Shown here: positions 24,351-35,282 of the stretch, piece after piece | How positions within the stretch are numbered: the stretch's first letter is position 1 | Layout: every line of letters begins with the position of its first letter | NCBI GenBank assembly: GCA_015501605.1 | Contig: JADNRZ010000009.1 | Span: 558,001 to 622,000 of the forward strand | Source: Panaeolus papilionaceus | Taxonomy: Eukaryota; Basidiomycota; Agaricomycetes; Agaricales | Length of the DNA stretch: 64,000 nt | Direction of reading: 5' to 3' | Notes under the pieces: model-generated | Told to the model about the DNA's origin: nothing | Seen by the model: the letters and a program-made list of their open reading frames with translations, nothing else | Database searches by the model: none | Made by a program: the position numbers and the translations under genes

Positions 24351-25738
24351 ATGTCTACCAGCAACTCGCCTTTTGGATCAAAAGCCAAGCCAAGCCGGCT
24401 ACCGTATGGTCAACAATATGCCAAACCCCGTTCCAAATCGAATCCTATGATGAAGGGGCTACAGGATACTCATTCAATAATTACCGTACCGGGTAGTCAA
24501 GATCATAAAGAGGAAGTAATTATCAGCGATGTTAAATGCATTGGGTCGTACAACTGGATCAAAGGGCCGCTCGATGAACCGACAATCATCGTCCCCGGTG
24601 AGCTTCGATTGCGCTTGAAGCTTGAATATAAAACATGAGTCTTACACGTGCATCCAACGCTCTTAGGTTCACCTGCGCATTGGGACGAAAGACCTCTCCC
24701 ATATGGTGTTCAGCCCGATGTGGGCCCCTGGCCAGTTGACGAACACACGTTGCGGCTGCCGAGTGCACCGTTCCTCCCCCTTGTAGCCGCTGTGAATCAA
24801 ATCCAGCAAGACCACCAAGGTGCACCGTTCGACTGGGCATCGGTGGACTTTATAACGTCACGCAATGTGCTGAGAAATCTGACTCGTTGGACGCGAGGTC
24901 AGTCTAAAGACGACTTTCGAATTGACTTGGATGTCGTGGGGAAGAAAACTGTTCTCCTGAATCGATGGACCAGCTCAAACTCTGAGGGAGAGTTCTGGGG
25001 CAACACCTTTGGTATCAACTTTGAGAAGGAGTCTACTACCATAGGAGAAGATTGCGAAAACGCGACTGGGAATATTCGCGTCGTTACATACGTGAGGTTT
25101 CTCTTGATACGTTAGGTCCAGTCGCTCACCTGGTATTTGACCAGGATTTGAATGGCCTAAAAATGGTTGTGCGTTTCGAGGTCAATGCTTGCATCCCAGA
25201 GGACTACATTCAAAAGGGTGTCGGCGACCCCCTCGATGACCTAACAACCCGCTTGGAACGCGTCGAAATCAATCGAATACTGCCGATTTTTGACAACATC
25301 GGACCTCTCAACATCATACGGGGCGGCAAGTTCCCTGAAGAAGCTGCAATCGAAATCACCACACGCTCTGCCCATAACCTCGCGAGGAATAGTTTCGATT
25401 GGCGTGAAGCCTACCCGCAGCTGTTCTTATCTCAGACGAAGCACCACTTCCTCGCCATTCACGACAGGGGCCATTTCGCGAAGTTGGAAAAGCGCACGTT
25501 GGAGTCGAAAGAGTTCAAGAGCGTCGAGAAAGACGTGCAAAATGACTTGAAAAGACTCCATTCGGTACTCCAGACCATACAGGGGAAGGTTCAAGATTGG
25601 GGGACGGCAACCAAGTTGAGCTTAGTTTTCCGAAAACATCACTATGGGACTGGCGCACATAATTTCAATTTGCAACTCTACCGTCGAGAAAAAGCTGTAC
25701 AATATCCTCCAGAGTTCGTCAGTAGTTTAGCTTCGTAG
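24351..25738 (+). CDS. Fungal 'GGPP synthetase-like' family protein, triplet gene 2
   Basis: Three exons (24351-24597, 24667-25091, 25145-25738) give 421 residues. Both introns sit at the same positions as in genes 1 and 3 (after IIVPG and after the R-V-V-T-Y strand). Core motifs are IGSYNWIKGPLDEPTIIVPG, SPAHWDERPLPYGVQPD, FDWASVDFITSRN, FRIDL, NFEKEST, DLNGLKMVVRFEVNAC, IEITTRS, WREAYPQLFLSQTKHHFLAI and a charged C-terminal helix. It is clearly closer to gene 3 than to gene 1. The second intron happens to be open in one frame, so automated callers may extend an ORF through it. The family name in databases is unreliable and the function is unknown. Confidence 0.85.
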
Positions 25739-26285
25739 AACAGGAACTGCAACTGTAACCTCAATTTGTAGTTTGGTCTGAAAGTGTCATATACACCTGT
25801 CATGAACGTGAAATACGAACTGCGCCTCGACGCATTCCCTGTGTGATTCGTTGACTGACTAGCCGTCGGGTTAAAATTCAATTCTTGAACTGCCTGCCTG
25901 TCAATATAATTAGGTCGTGGCTGTTGCAATGCAGCACCGATTTTTTTGAATGGGAGGCATTCCTTGGTCCTCGACCAAATGAGCGAGGATTCGGGACAAA
26001 AATCCACCACATGACACCGAGATGAGTGAGGCCCCTGATTAGCCCTGATTTCCTGTGCCTACAGGGTCCCACTTCATGACTCGTTATTGTTGTCGTACAA
26101 TGCGCACGTCAGCACGAGTCAATCCAGTTCCTTGCGCGTCTCTTTGCGCGTCTCATTTCGACTGCGCAACTGACCATGTGAACAGTGAGATTAGACGCCA
26201 AAATTAGGATATAAGTAGGGATTTACAGACCTGACCTCCAACTATCAATTTATTGCACACTTTCAAGTATACCAGCACACTCACC
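25739..26285. other. Spacer and promoter between triplet genes 2 and 3
   Basis: No gene is supported. The minus-strand frames here have no recognisable content. The right end carries the shared promoter element. Confidence 0.5.
26190..26217 (+). promoter_or_regulatory. Shared element plus TATA-like box (triplet gene 3)
   Basis: ATTAGACGCCAAA at 26190-26202 (one change from genes 1 and 2) is followed by TATAAGTA at 26210-26217. The start codon is at 26286, so spacing is within a few bases of that in gene 2. Confidence 0.6.
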
Positions 26286-27623
26286 ATGCCCATCAATATT
26301 TACGCCAGAAATTCGGCCTTCAAGTCAAGAGCCAAGTCACAGAAACCTTACTATCTGAATCCCCGCCCCCAACCGAGTCCTCGAATGATGGAAGGCCTGG
26401 AGGGCACTCCAACAGCATTAACAGTACCAAGAAATCAAGACCACAAAGAACGAATAATCATTAGCGATGCTAAGCTTATAGGGTCGTACAACTGGGCGAC
26501 AAACGCGGTCGACGAACCCACGATTATTGTACCAGGTAAGACTCACGAACCATTTGAACCTAATGACATACATCTGACATCGACGCCCCTAGGCTCTCCC
26601 GTGTATTGGAAGGAAAGACCTCTTCCATACAGTGTGCAACCTGACACAGGTGCCTGGCCCGTAGACGAACACATGTTACGGCTGCCCAGTGCGCCATTCC
26701 TACCACTGGTTGTGGCCGTGAATCAAGTCCAGCAAGAGCAACGAAACCCACCATTCGATTGGTCGTCGGTGAACTTCATCACTTCTCGCAACGCATTGCG
26801 AAATCTGACTCGTTGGGCGCGAGGCCAGTCCCAAGACGACTTCAGGATTGACTTGGACCTTGTGGGCGAGAAAACGGTGCTTTTGAACCGGTGGTCTGTT
26901 CCCAACACTGACGGTCAATTTTGGGGCAACACATTCGGGACCAACTTTGAGAAGGAGTCGACAGTAGCCGGAGAAAATTGCGAGAATGCGGCTAGAAACA
27001 TTAGGGTCATTTCATATGTGAGTACCCCCCTGTCTGAAAACCTTTTGATAACTTACCAAAGTTTCTGACAGGATTTGAATGGGTTGAAGATGGTGGTTCG
27101 CTTCGAATGTAGTGCTTGCATATCTGATGAGGATTCATCGGGTGCAGGTACCGTCGAGACGACGGATGTGTTGACAAGAAATGTACCCGCCATTGAGATG
27201 AAAGGACCGCTTCGGGTCATGCGAGGAGGAAAAATCTCCCAAGAAGCTACTATTGAGATCACCACTCGCTCCGTGGCTAATCTTGCGAGAAATGGCTTCA
27301 ACTGGCGCGAGGCATATCCGCAGTTGTTTTTGTCCCAGACAAAGCACCACTATCTCGCCATCCACAGCAGGGGTCACTTCATGAGGCTAGAAAGACGCAC
27401 TCTAGAGTCGGACGAGTTTAGGAGGGTTGAAGAGGAGGTACAAGATGATTTGAAGATGTTGCACGCGGTACTCCTAACAATTCAAGAGGCCATACGAGAA
27501 AGAGGGAACGTGACAAGTTTGAGCTTAGTCTTTCGTGATGATGGGTGTGGTGGAAAGAAATTGGTCATCTATACGAGAGAACCAAGTTTATCGTACCCAC
27601 TAGAGTTTATCAGCAACTTTTAA
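26286..27623 (+). CDS. Fungal 'GGPP synthetase-like' family protein, triplet gene 3
   Basis: Three exons (26286-26535, 26593-27017, 27072-27623) give 408 residues. The middle exon has the same length as in gene 2 (425 nt). Motifs are IGSYNWATNAVDEPTIIVPG, SPVYWKERPLPYSVQPD, FDWSSVNFITSRN, FRIDL, NFEKEST, DLNGLKMVVRFECSAC, IEITTRS, WREAYPQLFLSQTKHHYLAI and a glutamate-rich helix near the C-terminus. The frame stays open slightly upstream, but the first ATG in frame is at 26286. It forms a head-to-tail cluster with genes 1 and 2, with spacers of 0.4-0.55 kb, so recent tandem duplication is likely, gene 1 being the most diverged. The function is unknown. Confidence 0.85.
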
Positions 27624-28607
27624 TCACAGAATGGAGGACTTTTAGTTGTATATAGGAATCAAAGACAGTAATGACAGTTGAAGCAAGAGTCAAATGTGAC
27701 TTCGTTACATTTATTTCCCGCGCGTCGGTAATTCCTCAAAGTCTGTCACTCGGGCTTGTTGAGTTTGTACTTAACCACAACCTTGAATTTAAACCTTCTA
27801 TAAAATTTCGATTACTAGCTGCTATCAATCTGCCTTGAAACCCTATAAACCATGGGTAAAGTATTCGCAAGCTCCCTACTAAGTTAGATGACTAGGCCTG
27901 GTGATCTAACCCTCCGGTGTTGGCTTCGGGTTGGAGGGCATTTGTCTAATAGTAACAGGCTTCGCGTATTGTCGTCCTGACAGTGAGAAAGACACCTCGG
28001 TTTGAAGACCGACAATCAGCTCAGGCGATATATTTACAGAAATTGCTCATTCGATGCAGAATCCGCTTATCTCACCCATGCCATTATTAAATCCCCCAAA
28101 TAGTTTGCATTGTACTTCAACATCCCTCCAACCATTTTTATCTTGTTCTTTATCAACATCCTGTTAACCCATACGATTTTCGCCCTCTAATCCCCATCTC
28201 GATGTCCCACGAAGGCTTCTTTGGCATCCAATAATGTTGAAGAGCTGAGCGTATCAGTGTGCCGCAACATGACAAGCTTTCTTGAAGGGCCTGCAAACCC
28301 CATGGATCTCTCCAGTTGTGCAAGGGTCTTTTCTTAATAGTGCGTAAATCTCCCTGCTTCACTTTGTATACTCTGTTTAAATAGCCGAGATAATTTTAGC
28401 AATATTTCCCAACGAACCTGTCCGCCGCCTAGAGCAATCCATGTGCTCCTGTTTTATCATACATTTCTAAATCCCATTACGCCTTCTTCAACAGATAAGC
28501 ACAAAGCCGCATCCTCTCACCGTGTGAGGTCAATTCGACGATTGGCTATAAATGTGGGGGATTAACTGCCCACCTCTTTTTGAGAGCTCCTGAGCTTCGT
28601 TTCCGCC
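27624..28607. other. Intergenic between triplet gene 3 and sedolisin 3
   Basis: About 1 kb without a supported gene. The distal end is the sedolisin 3 promoter, with ATTGG (inverted CCAAT) at 28541-28545 directly before TATAAAT at 28547-28553. Confidence 0.45.
28541..28553 (+). promoter_or_regulatory. Probable CCAAT/TATA promoter elements of sedolisin copy 3
   Basis: ATTGG and TATAAAT are adjacent here, the TATA box being about 55 bp before the start codon at 28608. The distance is close to that of the TATA box of sedolisin copy 1. Confidence 0.5.
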
Positions 28608-31277
28608 ATGTTGGGATCAACAGTCAGCCTTGCACTCCTCTTAACTTACGCCAGTGCAGTTCCTACTCGACGCTCCAACCATGTCCTCCATGAAAAGAGG
28701 GCCATGGAACCAAGAGATTGGACTCTTGTCGGGAGGGTCGACGGAACTCGGGTCCTCCCTATGCGATTTGGTCTAGCTCAGCAAAACCTCGACAAACTCG
28801 AAGACCTTCTCATGTCGGTTTCTCATCCCGATTCCCCGCAATACGGAAAGCATTTCTCGGCAGCAGAGGTAGTCGACACATTTTCGCCAGCAGAAGAAAC
28901 TATTGAAGCTGTAACAAACTGGCTCCTGGAATCTGGAATCGAACGCGAGAGACTCCGTCTTTCTTCTGACAAGGGCTGGGTTCATCTCAACGCAACCGTT
29001 GCCGAAGTTGAAGACTTGCTCAATACTGAGTATCATATCTATGATCATCCCAGTGGTGCAACACAAATTGGTATGTTATTACTTCGATCACATTGGCTTT
29101 GTGTCTGATTTATTCCGTCCTAGGTTGCCATAATTACTCCGTCCCTGCACACATTCAACCACACGTCGACTTCATCAGGCCAACGGTGCAGTTTAACCAC
29201 AGAGCTGGACCGAATATGAAGCAAAGACGCTCGACGCCCATCAACACATCTTTAGATGGTCTGCGTATGGCCGACGTCGATGTGACCATCACACCCTCTC
29301 TTGCAAATTGCGACAAAATGATCACTGTTGATTGTCTTCGTGCCCTTTACAATTTCCACTACACACCTGTTTCTACTAAGAAGAACAGCTTCGGAATTGG
29401 TAGGATTATAGCATCTAGGTCCTCTCCGACACAATTTCTGACTACAGTTTTTTTTTTTTTTTTTTCTTCAGTGGAATTTACGCCTCAGTCGTTTTTGAGC
29501 GGTGACCTGGATCTGTTCTTTAGAAACTTTTCTCCCAGCCTTGTTGGTGTCCGGCCTAAATCTGTGCTCATTGATGGAGGTTCGTCAAATACGCTTCATG
29601 AAGCGCGGCCACAATTAAACGCCTTTTAATATCTGTAGCCGTTGTTCAAACACAAAACCAAAGCTTCAACTTTAACGGCGAAAGCGACCTTGACCTGCAG
29701 TACGGTATGGCCCTGACTGCTCCTCAAGAAATAACATTGCTTCAAACAGGTGACCTTGAGGAAGGTAAGGAGTACCCCAAATACTTTTTTTTTCTGTTGA
29801 ATCAACGTGTTTAACTCAATCACTGTACTCCCAGGCGCCGGATTTGACAACTGGCTCGATGCTGTTGATACTTCATTTTGCACATTCGATGGAGGAGACG
29901 ACCCCACCCAGGATGGAATTTATCCTGACCCTGCTGGATTTAACCGTGAGTTCCCACTATAAGCGTTTATGTGTCTGTTTTCATGTGTACTCATGCTTAC
30001 TTTTGTTGACCCCATATAGAACCCGAGTCTTGTGGCATCGTCGCTCCTCCCAAAGTTATCTCGATCTCGTATGGACAAGATGAGGCCACTGCCAACTTCC
30101 ACTACGCCACCAGACAATGCAACGAATATGCCAAAGTAGGTTTATTATACACTGATTCACCAGGAACCATGATGCTGATTTTCTCCTCTAGTTGGGGCTC
30201 ATGGGCACAACCGTTGTCTACAGCAGTGGAGATAACGGTGTCGCAGGTTTCGGAAACGTATGCTTGGATGCTGAACGTAGGAAAATTTAAACGACTAATG
30301 TCAGCAGATACTAACAACCTTTCGTAGATAATGAAGCTGATGACACTGCCAGCGTCTTCAATCCCGAATTCCCGGTATGTGATTACGACATCTTAGGTGC
30401 ACAGATACTCATTGAGCTTTTATATGATCAGGCTTCTTGTCCTTTCGTTACAGCTGTCGGAGCGACGCAAGTCAGCCCTGGGAAGACCGTCAACGATCCT
30501 GAGAGCGCTTGCGAACAAGTCATCTTCTCAGGTGGAGGATTTTCCAACATCTTCCTGTATGTAACTCCGCTTTCATATATATTGAAGTATTAACGGTGCT
30601 CTTTAGGAAACCAGCATACCAGAAGATCGCCGTCGACAACTACATCGCGAAGCATCTTACTCCCTCTCCCTTCAAACCTGGTCAATTCAATGACACTGGC
30701 AATGTACGCCTCGTAGCTCTTGTCAGAGCTCTGCGTTGACTAACAATGACCGCTTTCAGGCTCGTGGATTCCCAGATATTGCTGCTAACGGGTGCGTCGT
30801 CCAAATTCTCTGTCACCCCATAGAACTAATGCGAGGTTTACTCAATAGTGCAAACTACGTGATCGGTATTGATGGTCGCTTTGGACTTGTCTTTGGTACT
30901 TCAGCAGCTGCCCCCGTCGTTGCCTCCATGATCACCATGGTTAACGACGCCCGACTGGCCATTGGCAAAGGCCCAGTTGGGTTCATCAACCCTGTCGTAC
31001 GCATTTAACTTTTGTTCATTATCGCCAATTGTCCACTAACCCCAACCATCATGTAGCTCTACTCACCTATTCTCGCGCCTGTGTTTAACGATATTACCAT
31101 TGGTGGTAACCAAGGATGCGGAACCCCAGGCTTCCAAGCGTGAGCAGCAGCTGCGTTCTTGCGTGTTGTCTTGTTTACTGATTGCTACGTTTTAGTGTTC
31201 CGGGATGGGATCCTGTCACTGGTGTCGGCACACCCAACTTCGAGCGACTTCTTGCCACATTCTTGGTTCTTCCTTGA
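28608..31277 (+). CDS. Secreted sedolisin-type serine protease (S53), copy 3
   Basis: Fourteen exons: 28608-29070, 29124-29399, 29472-29579, 29639-29764, 29835-29945, 30020-30135, 30192-30276, 30328-30374, 30432-30556, 30607-30703, 30760-30791, 30849-30996, 31057-31139 and 31196-31277. The model gives 632 residues. The signal peptide covers roughly the first 18 residues and is followed by the propeptide (LPMRFGLAQQN). Catalytic residues are present in NGESDLD (about E297 and D301), YSSGDNG (oxyanion Asp) and FGTSAAAP (about S547); the Ca-site end reads GWDPVTGVGTPN. The intron in front of VEFTPQ ends in an unbroken run of about 20 T, far longer than in the paralogues. The copy is inverted relative to copies 1 and 2 and lies 9 kb away, so it is not a simple tandem copy. 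Confidence 0.93.
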
Positions 31278-32093
31278 TTCCCTGAAGACATTTAACAGTC
31301 ATAAACGACTCAATATGTATTAGTAACTTGACAATTGCATGCAATCACCTATAAACCGCTCTGAGAAATTATATGCTAGATATCTCCCTCTGTCAATGAT
31401 ATCAAGCGTGCCGTTCGCACGAACCCAGCCCAAACTTTCAGATCTCAAACGCGGACTCGTCAAAGATTTCTCGAAGGACTCCGACACATTTATCCTTCGA
31501 CTCGCCACTCGTGTAAAAAAAACACTCGAACCATTACCGAAAAAGTAACATCGGCGAACAAAGGATCTCAGCTGCTACAATCGTACAGCAGAAGCTAGAT
31601 AAGTTGGAAGCTAGTTCCTCCCTTTCTTCTGCTTCGGAGCCTTGGCAGCAGCTGCAGGCTTGCTACTGCTAGCGCCCGTATTACTTGTGCTGCCACCTTG
31701 GGGTGAAGGAGCTTTCGGGGCGGGTGCAGGGCGTACTGCGAGACTCTGTTGAGCTGGAGCTGGAAGACTGAAATTTAGCAGGCGCTTCATGGCTACTGGA
31801 ATAACGGGATGAACATCTTGGAACTGAATTACCAACACCACAAAAAAAATCAGCTTAGAGAATGGCTGATCAAACGAGAAAAAATGTCGGTGATTCTCTT
31901 CTCAGTGTTTGGTCTATCTTATTAACCCAAAAGTCGTCTATAATTAAATCTCAACATCGCTCAATACAATTGACGCATGAAGTCGACGTGCTAATGGACA
32001 CTGATTCTTGCCTTTGTTTTTCTCCTTTTAGTGAGTAGACCTGCTACTGCTAGCGCCCATATTTGACGCACTACTCCCAGACAAAGAGGCAAG
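31278..32093. other. Region with a small unassigned minus-strand ORF
   Basis: No gene is firmly supported. A minus-strand frame at 31611-31841 (76 codons) ends in an Ala/Pro/Lys-rich tail (PAAAAKAPKQKKGRN). It contains a short stretch, S-N-T-G-A-S-S-S, that also occurs as S-N-M-G-A-S-S-S in the frame just past the stop codon of the neighbouring secreted-protein gene (17 identical bases at 31661-31677 and 32042-32058). It may be an exon of an unresolved gene. Confidence 0.3.
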
Positions 32094-32759
32094 TCAATGG
32101 TGAGACGTAGAACTATGCTTGGGGTTGTGTTGAAGCTGGCCCTGAGCGCCATGCTCTATCATCTTGCCCTTCAACTGTTTGGCATATGCTCCTTCACGGC
32201 CTATTATAAGAGAGTGTAAGCTCGATATTTAATTATGCGTGTTTCGCTTAAAGCCAAACTTACGTGATTCGCTGCTTGGTAGATGCTGAACCGTCGTCGT
32301 CGATCCATCGTGCTTGAACATCGCAAGGGGCTTCTCGTCACGAACTAACGTTTCGCCAGTTTTGGGGTCTTTGAGGTGAGGAATACCAGCTAATGCTTGT
32401 TGTCTGTTTCGACGATGTTCCTCGGGGGTTGCTAGATCCATGGGACGGGCATTTCCCGGGTGTTGTGCCTGATTTTGTTGAACGTGGCTCCCGTGCTTTG
32501 CCATGTCGTCGCCGTAGTACATGGTGACGACATTTCGACCTGAGTCATAATGTACTCCTGAGCGCCCTGGGGAAGGTACGCGGTCTCCTGAAGCAGTCGG
32601 CGTGTGTGGTTGAGAGCCCAATGAGCTTGATGATCTAGCAGAACTGCGACTTGAATTGAGCTCACCAGCAGGTTTCTGGCCACCAGGGACTGGAACTGGG
32701 ACGGCAACGGAGACCGCGACAAGGCAGAGAACAGCAGAAAAGAAGTAGTTGAGCTTCAT
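32094..32759 (-). CDS. Small secreted protein of unknown function
   Basis: Two exons, 32264-32759 then 32094-32200, with a 63-nt intron, give 200 residues. The start codon at 32759 begins a clear signal peptide (MKLNYFFSAVLCLVAVSVAV) followed by a short Val-Pro repeat. The mature part is hydrophilic: a Ser-rich segment, then a charged stretch with PGNARPMDLATPEEHRR and HLKDPKTGETLVRDEKP, ending in a His-rich tail (HSSTSHH). I see no cysteines after the signal peptide and no known domain. Without splicing, the first exon would read into a different short end; the intron gives a longer, similarly polar C-terminus and has good splice sites. The family is not recognised. Its size and the signal peptide make it a typical secreted-protein candidate. 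Confidence 0.7.
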
Positions 32760-33794
32760 GTTGACCTTTGGGATGAGGAGGTGAGTGTTGAGTGGGGTTG
32801 TATCAGATTGTAGGTTGTCCTGCAACTCAGATTGACTTCGACCAGCAAAGACTCAAGGTGTTGTTGTTGGACATGCTACAGTTCGAGGGAGATTTTATAC
32901 TGAAAGTGCAAAATTAAAAATTATTGCTCATCATAACCATTCATAGGCAGCTCCTCGGGGCATACGATTCCATCACTCTGTCGAGGAAGTTACTCAATAC
33001 CATCATACGGCATGAGGATATTCGAGGATCGGCATGCGCGCGAGCGGTTCGAGCACGCCGCCGAGACGGGCTATAATTGTATGGTATACAGTAAGTAAAT
33101 ATTGTCCCTGTTCCCGAGTCCGAACCAACACGGCAGTGTGATGACTTGGTAGTTGTTTATAGCTCGATGCACATCAAAACGTGAGCTTCAATAGCACTCA
33201 GCGCTCGATGTATTTTGAACGATTTGATCGCTGTTCGTGATGCTGCAATGTCTCTAATTTTAGTCAACGCGCCTTGCGAGGCCAATTCGTATCGTCAGAT
33301 GCGCCAATAATAAAATCGAAACATAGCGCAGGTGATACAAATTTGGATATCAAGGCGTACTGAGCCGGAGGTTTCTAACGTTACATCAAGCAGGAATGAC
33401 GGAGAATGGATGTATTTAGATGCATCGAACCTGAAATATCATCGGGCTCCGCTTTCTTGACTTGCGAAGCATGATTTGCCCCCACGTTTCTGATTGCACG
33501 ACGACAAAGTTGGAATGTAGCAGGCCCAATACAATAACCAGAGGCAGAACCGGAGGGCTATGTTTAAGTCAAAACCCGTTCGGTGGGGGTTTTCTCATAC
33601 CAAGCAGAGTTAATATAATTTGAGAAATATTGTAGACTCATGTCATGGATCAGCGCTGAGCGCTGAGTGACGTCTGTCCTTCGCTCTACCATCTCGTCGT
33701 TATTCCTCCGTTCTTGTTCATATATCTGTGCAGACTGACTTGAGTCGACTCAAATCATTCAGTTGCTCCGGATGTACAGCATGGAACTCCATAC
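32760..33794. other. Intergenic between secreted protein and D-amino-acid oxidase
   Basis: About 1 kb with no supported gene. A small palindromic stretch (TCAGCGCTGA overlapping a second AGCGCTGA) lies near 33651-33668. The part next to 32760 should contain the secreted-protein promoter. Confidence 0.4.
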
Positions 33795-35282
33795 TCAAGA
33801 GAACTCCTGCTGTAGCAACTCAACCACAAGATCTGCACAGCCTATCGAGCTAATATATCCTTCTGCGCCGTGTCTATGAGTCGCCCATGGGTCATTAACT
33901 GTATGAGCGAGGACAAAAATGACATAGCTCACCCATAGTTATAGACAACAGGAACCAACCGAGTTAATGCTGGATTCAAGAAATCCTTGAACTCGTAACG
34001 GTTGAGCTCGACTCTGAACCCGCCTTCCCTGGAAGGTCGGAACCCACAGCCTTCGTCCACAATGAGTGGGATCAAATCATCGATTGTCGGCGTCTGTTGT
34101 TCTCGAATCCCTTCAGGCACTAATTCTGGGCATACTCTGAGCGCATTTTCGAGTAGCATGTTTCGAGTTTCTAATCTGGGCTTTGGGTACCTATGAAAAA
34201 ACCATATGATCAGTGTTCAATTTAAAAGGGCAGATGAAAGGAATCATCGAACCAATCGTCAACTCCCTTGATTCCCCCGATGACCACATCCCCACTATGA
34301 CGGGGTATAATATACGTCCATGACTTTTCTTCTTTGAAGCTTCGACCAAATCGTACCCATGGAGCTCTCAAAATTACCGTCTGCCCACGCGTTGGGTACA
34401 CAGACGCATCCTCGACGCCCCCAAGAGTACGGGCGCCTAACCCCGCACACACCACAAGCGCGTCAGGGGTTCTGAGCGTGCCTGGAGCATAAGTCAAATC
34501 GTCATTGATGGCTTGATACGGAGCCGCGCCGGACTCCATTATTTCGTTGATGTGGTTAATGCGGCCTCTGTATAGCTTTCCTCCGGCGGCGAGAAAGCGG
34601 CTGAGGAGGTAAGGCAGGTAGGTGCGTGGCTCGATTGTGACTGTTTGGAATGAGAATCCGTGAGATGCAGTTGGGAGAAGAGATCTTTGCGGAACGTGTT
34701 GAAACTATATAATGAATTTCAGATTAGAGATGAGGAGTATTTCGAAGGGTAATTATGTGGTCCGGATGCTCAAGGTTTGCTAGGAGATGAAGATATGTGT
34801 CGAGTGAAACTTACAGATGGTAATTTGGTGAGTAAACCAGGCTCCTCTACACCGTCTGAGTAGTATTCTGTTTGTGGGAGTCGGAGAAAGCAGCCTGGTG
34901 CCATGCCGCCGTCATCGGAGAGCTTCCACATCTCAAGAAAGGTGGCATAGTCTGCGGCTCCTTTTCGGGAGTCTACTGCAGCATCACTGACGTGGTGTGC
35001 TCCCTGAGGTCATTTAGGACTAGTTGAGATTGATGCCGAAAGTTATGTGCGGTTGAATAGCAAACTCACTGCCCAATGACTTGTGTATTGCGGACATTTA
35101 GGATCTGTTGGATGATATTCGGCGATGATTTCGACTTGGTAGTCGAGCTTTTCCTGCAATCGCAGTGCAGTCGTAAGACCTATCACCCCTGTGGGAATGG
35201 TTATTTGGCTATCTTGATGATAAGATGTGAGAGAAAGCTAACCAGCCCCTATCACGATAACTCGCTTCTGTTCATTAGCCAT
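33795..35282 (-). CDS. D-amino-acid oxidase (FAD-dependent)
   Basis: Six exons, 5' to 3': 35243-35282, 35070-35188, 34815-35003, 34253-34704, 33933-34190 and 33795-33873. The model gives 378 residues. The enzyme oxidatively deaminates D-amino acids to 2-oxo acids, ammonia and hydrogen peroxide. It shows the N-terminal FAD-binding GAGVIG (residues 12-17), the family stretch TSHWAGAHH, IEPRTYLPYL, a YIIPRHSGDVVIGG strand, the substrate-binding region FRPSREGGFRVE, and the C-terminal signature NYGHGAEGYISSIG (from about residue 351). The protein ends in QEFS, so the usual peroxisomal SKL-type signal is not visible; location is uncertain. D-aspartate oxidase is the alternative, as the two cannot be told apart by eye. 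Confidence 0.93.

Noticed and set aside
24667..25738. Read-through of the second intron in triplet gene 2 as coding
   Set aside because: One frame is open across 25092-25144, but splicing restores the R-V-V-T-Y|D-L-N-G junction conserved in genes 1 and 3.
22437..27623. Geranylgeranyl pyrophosphate synthase as the function of the triplet
   Set aside because: No Asp-rich prenyltransferase motifs are present; the name appears to be a propagated database label.
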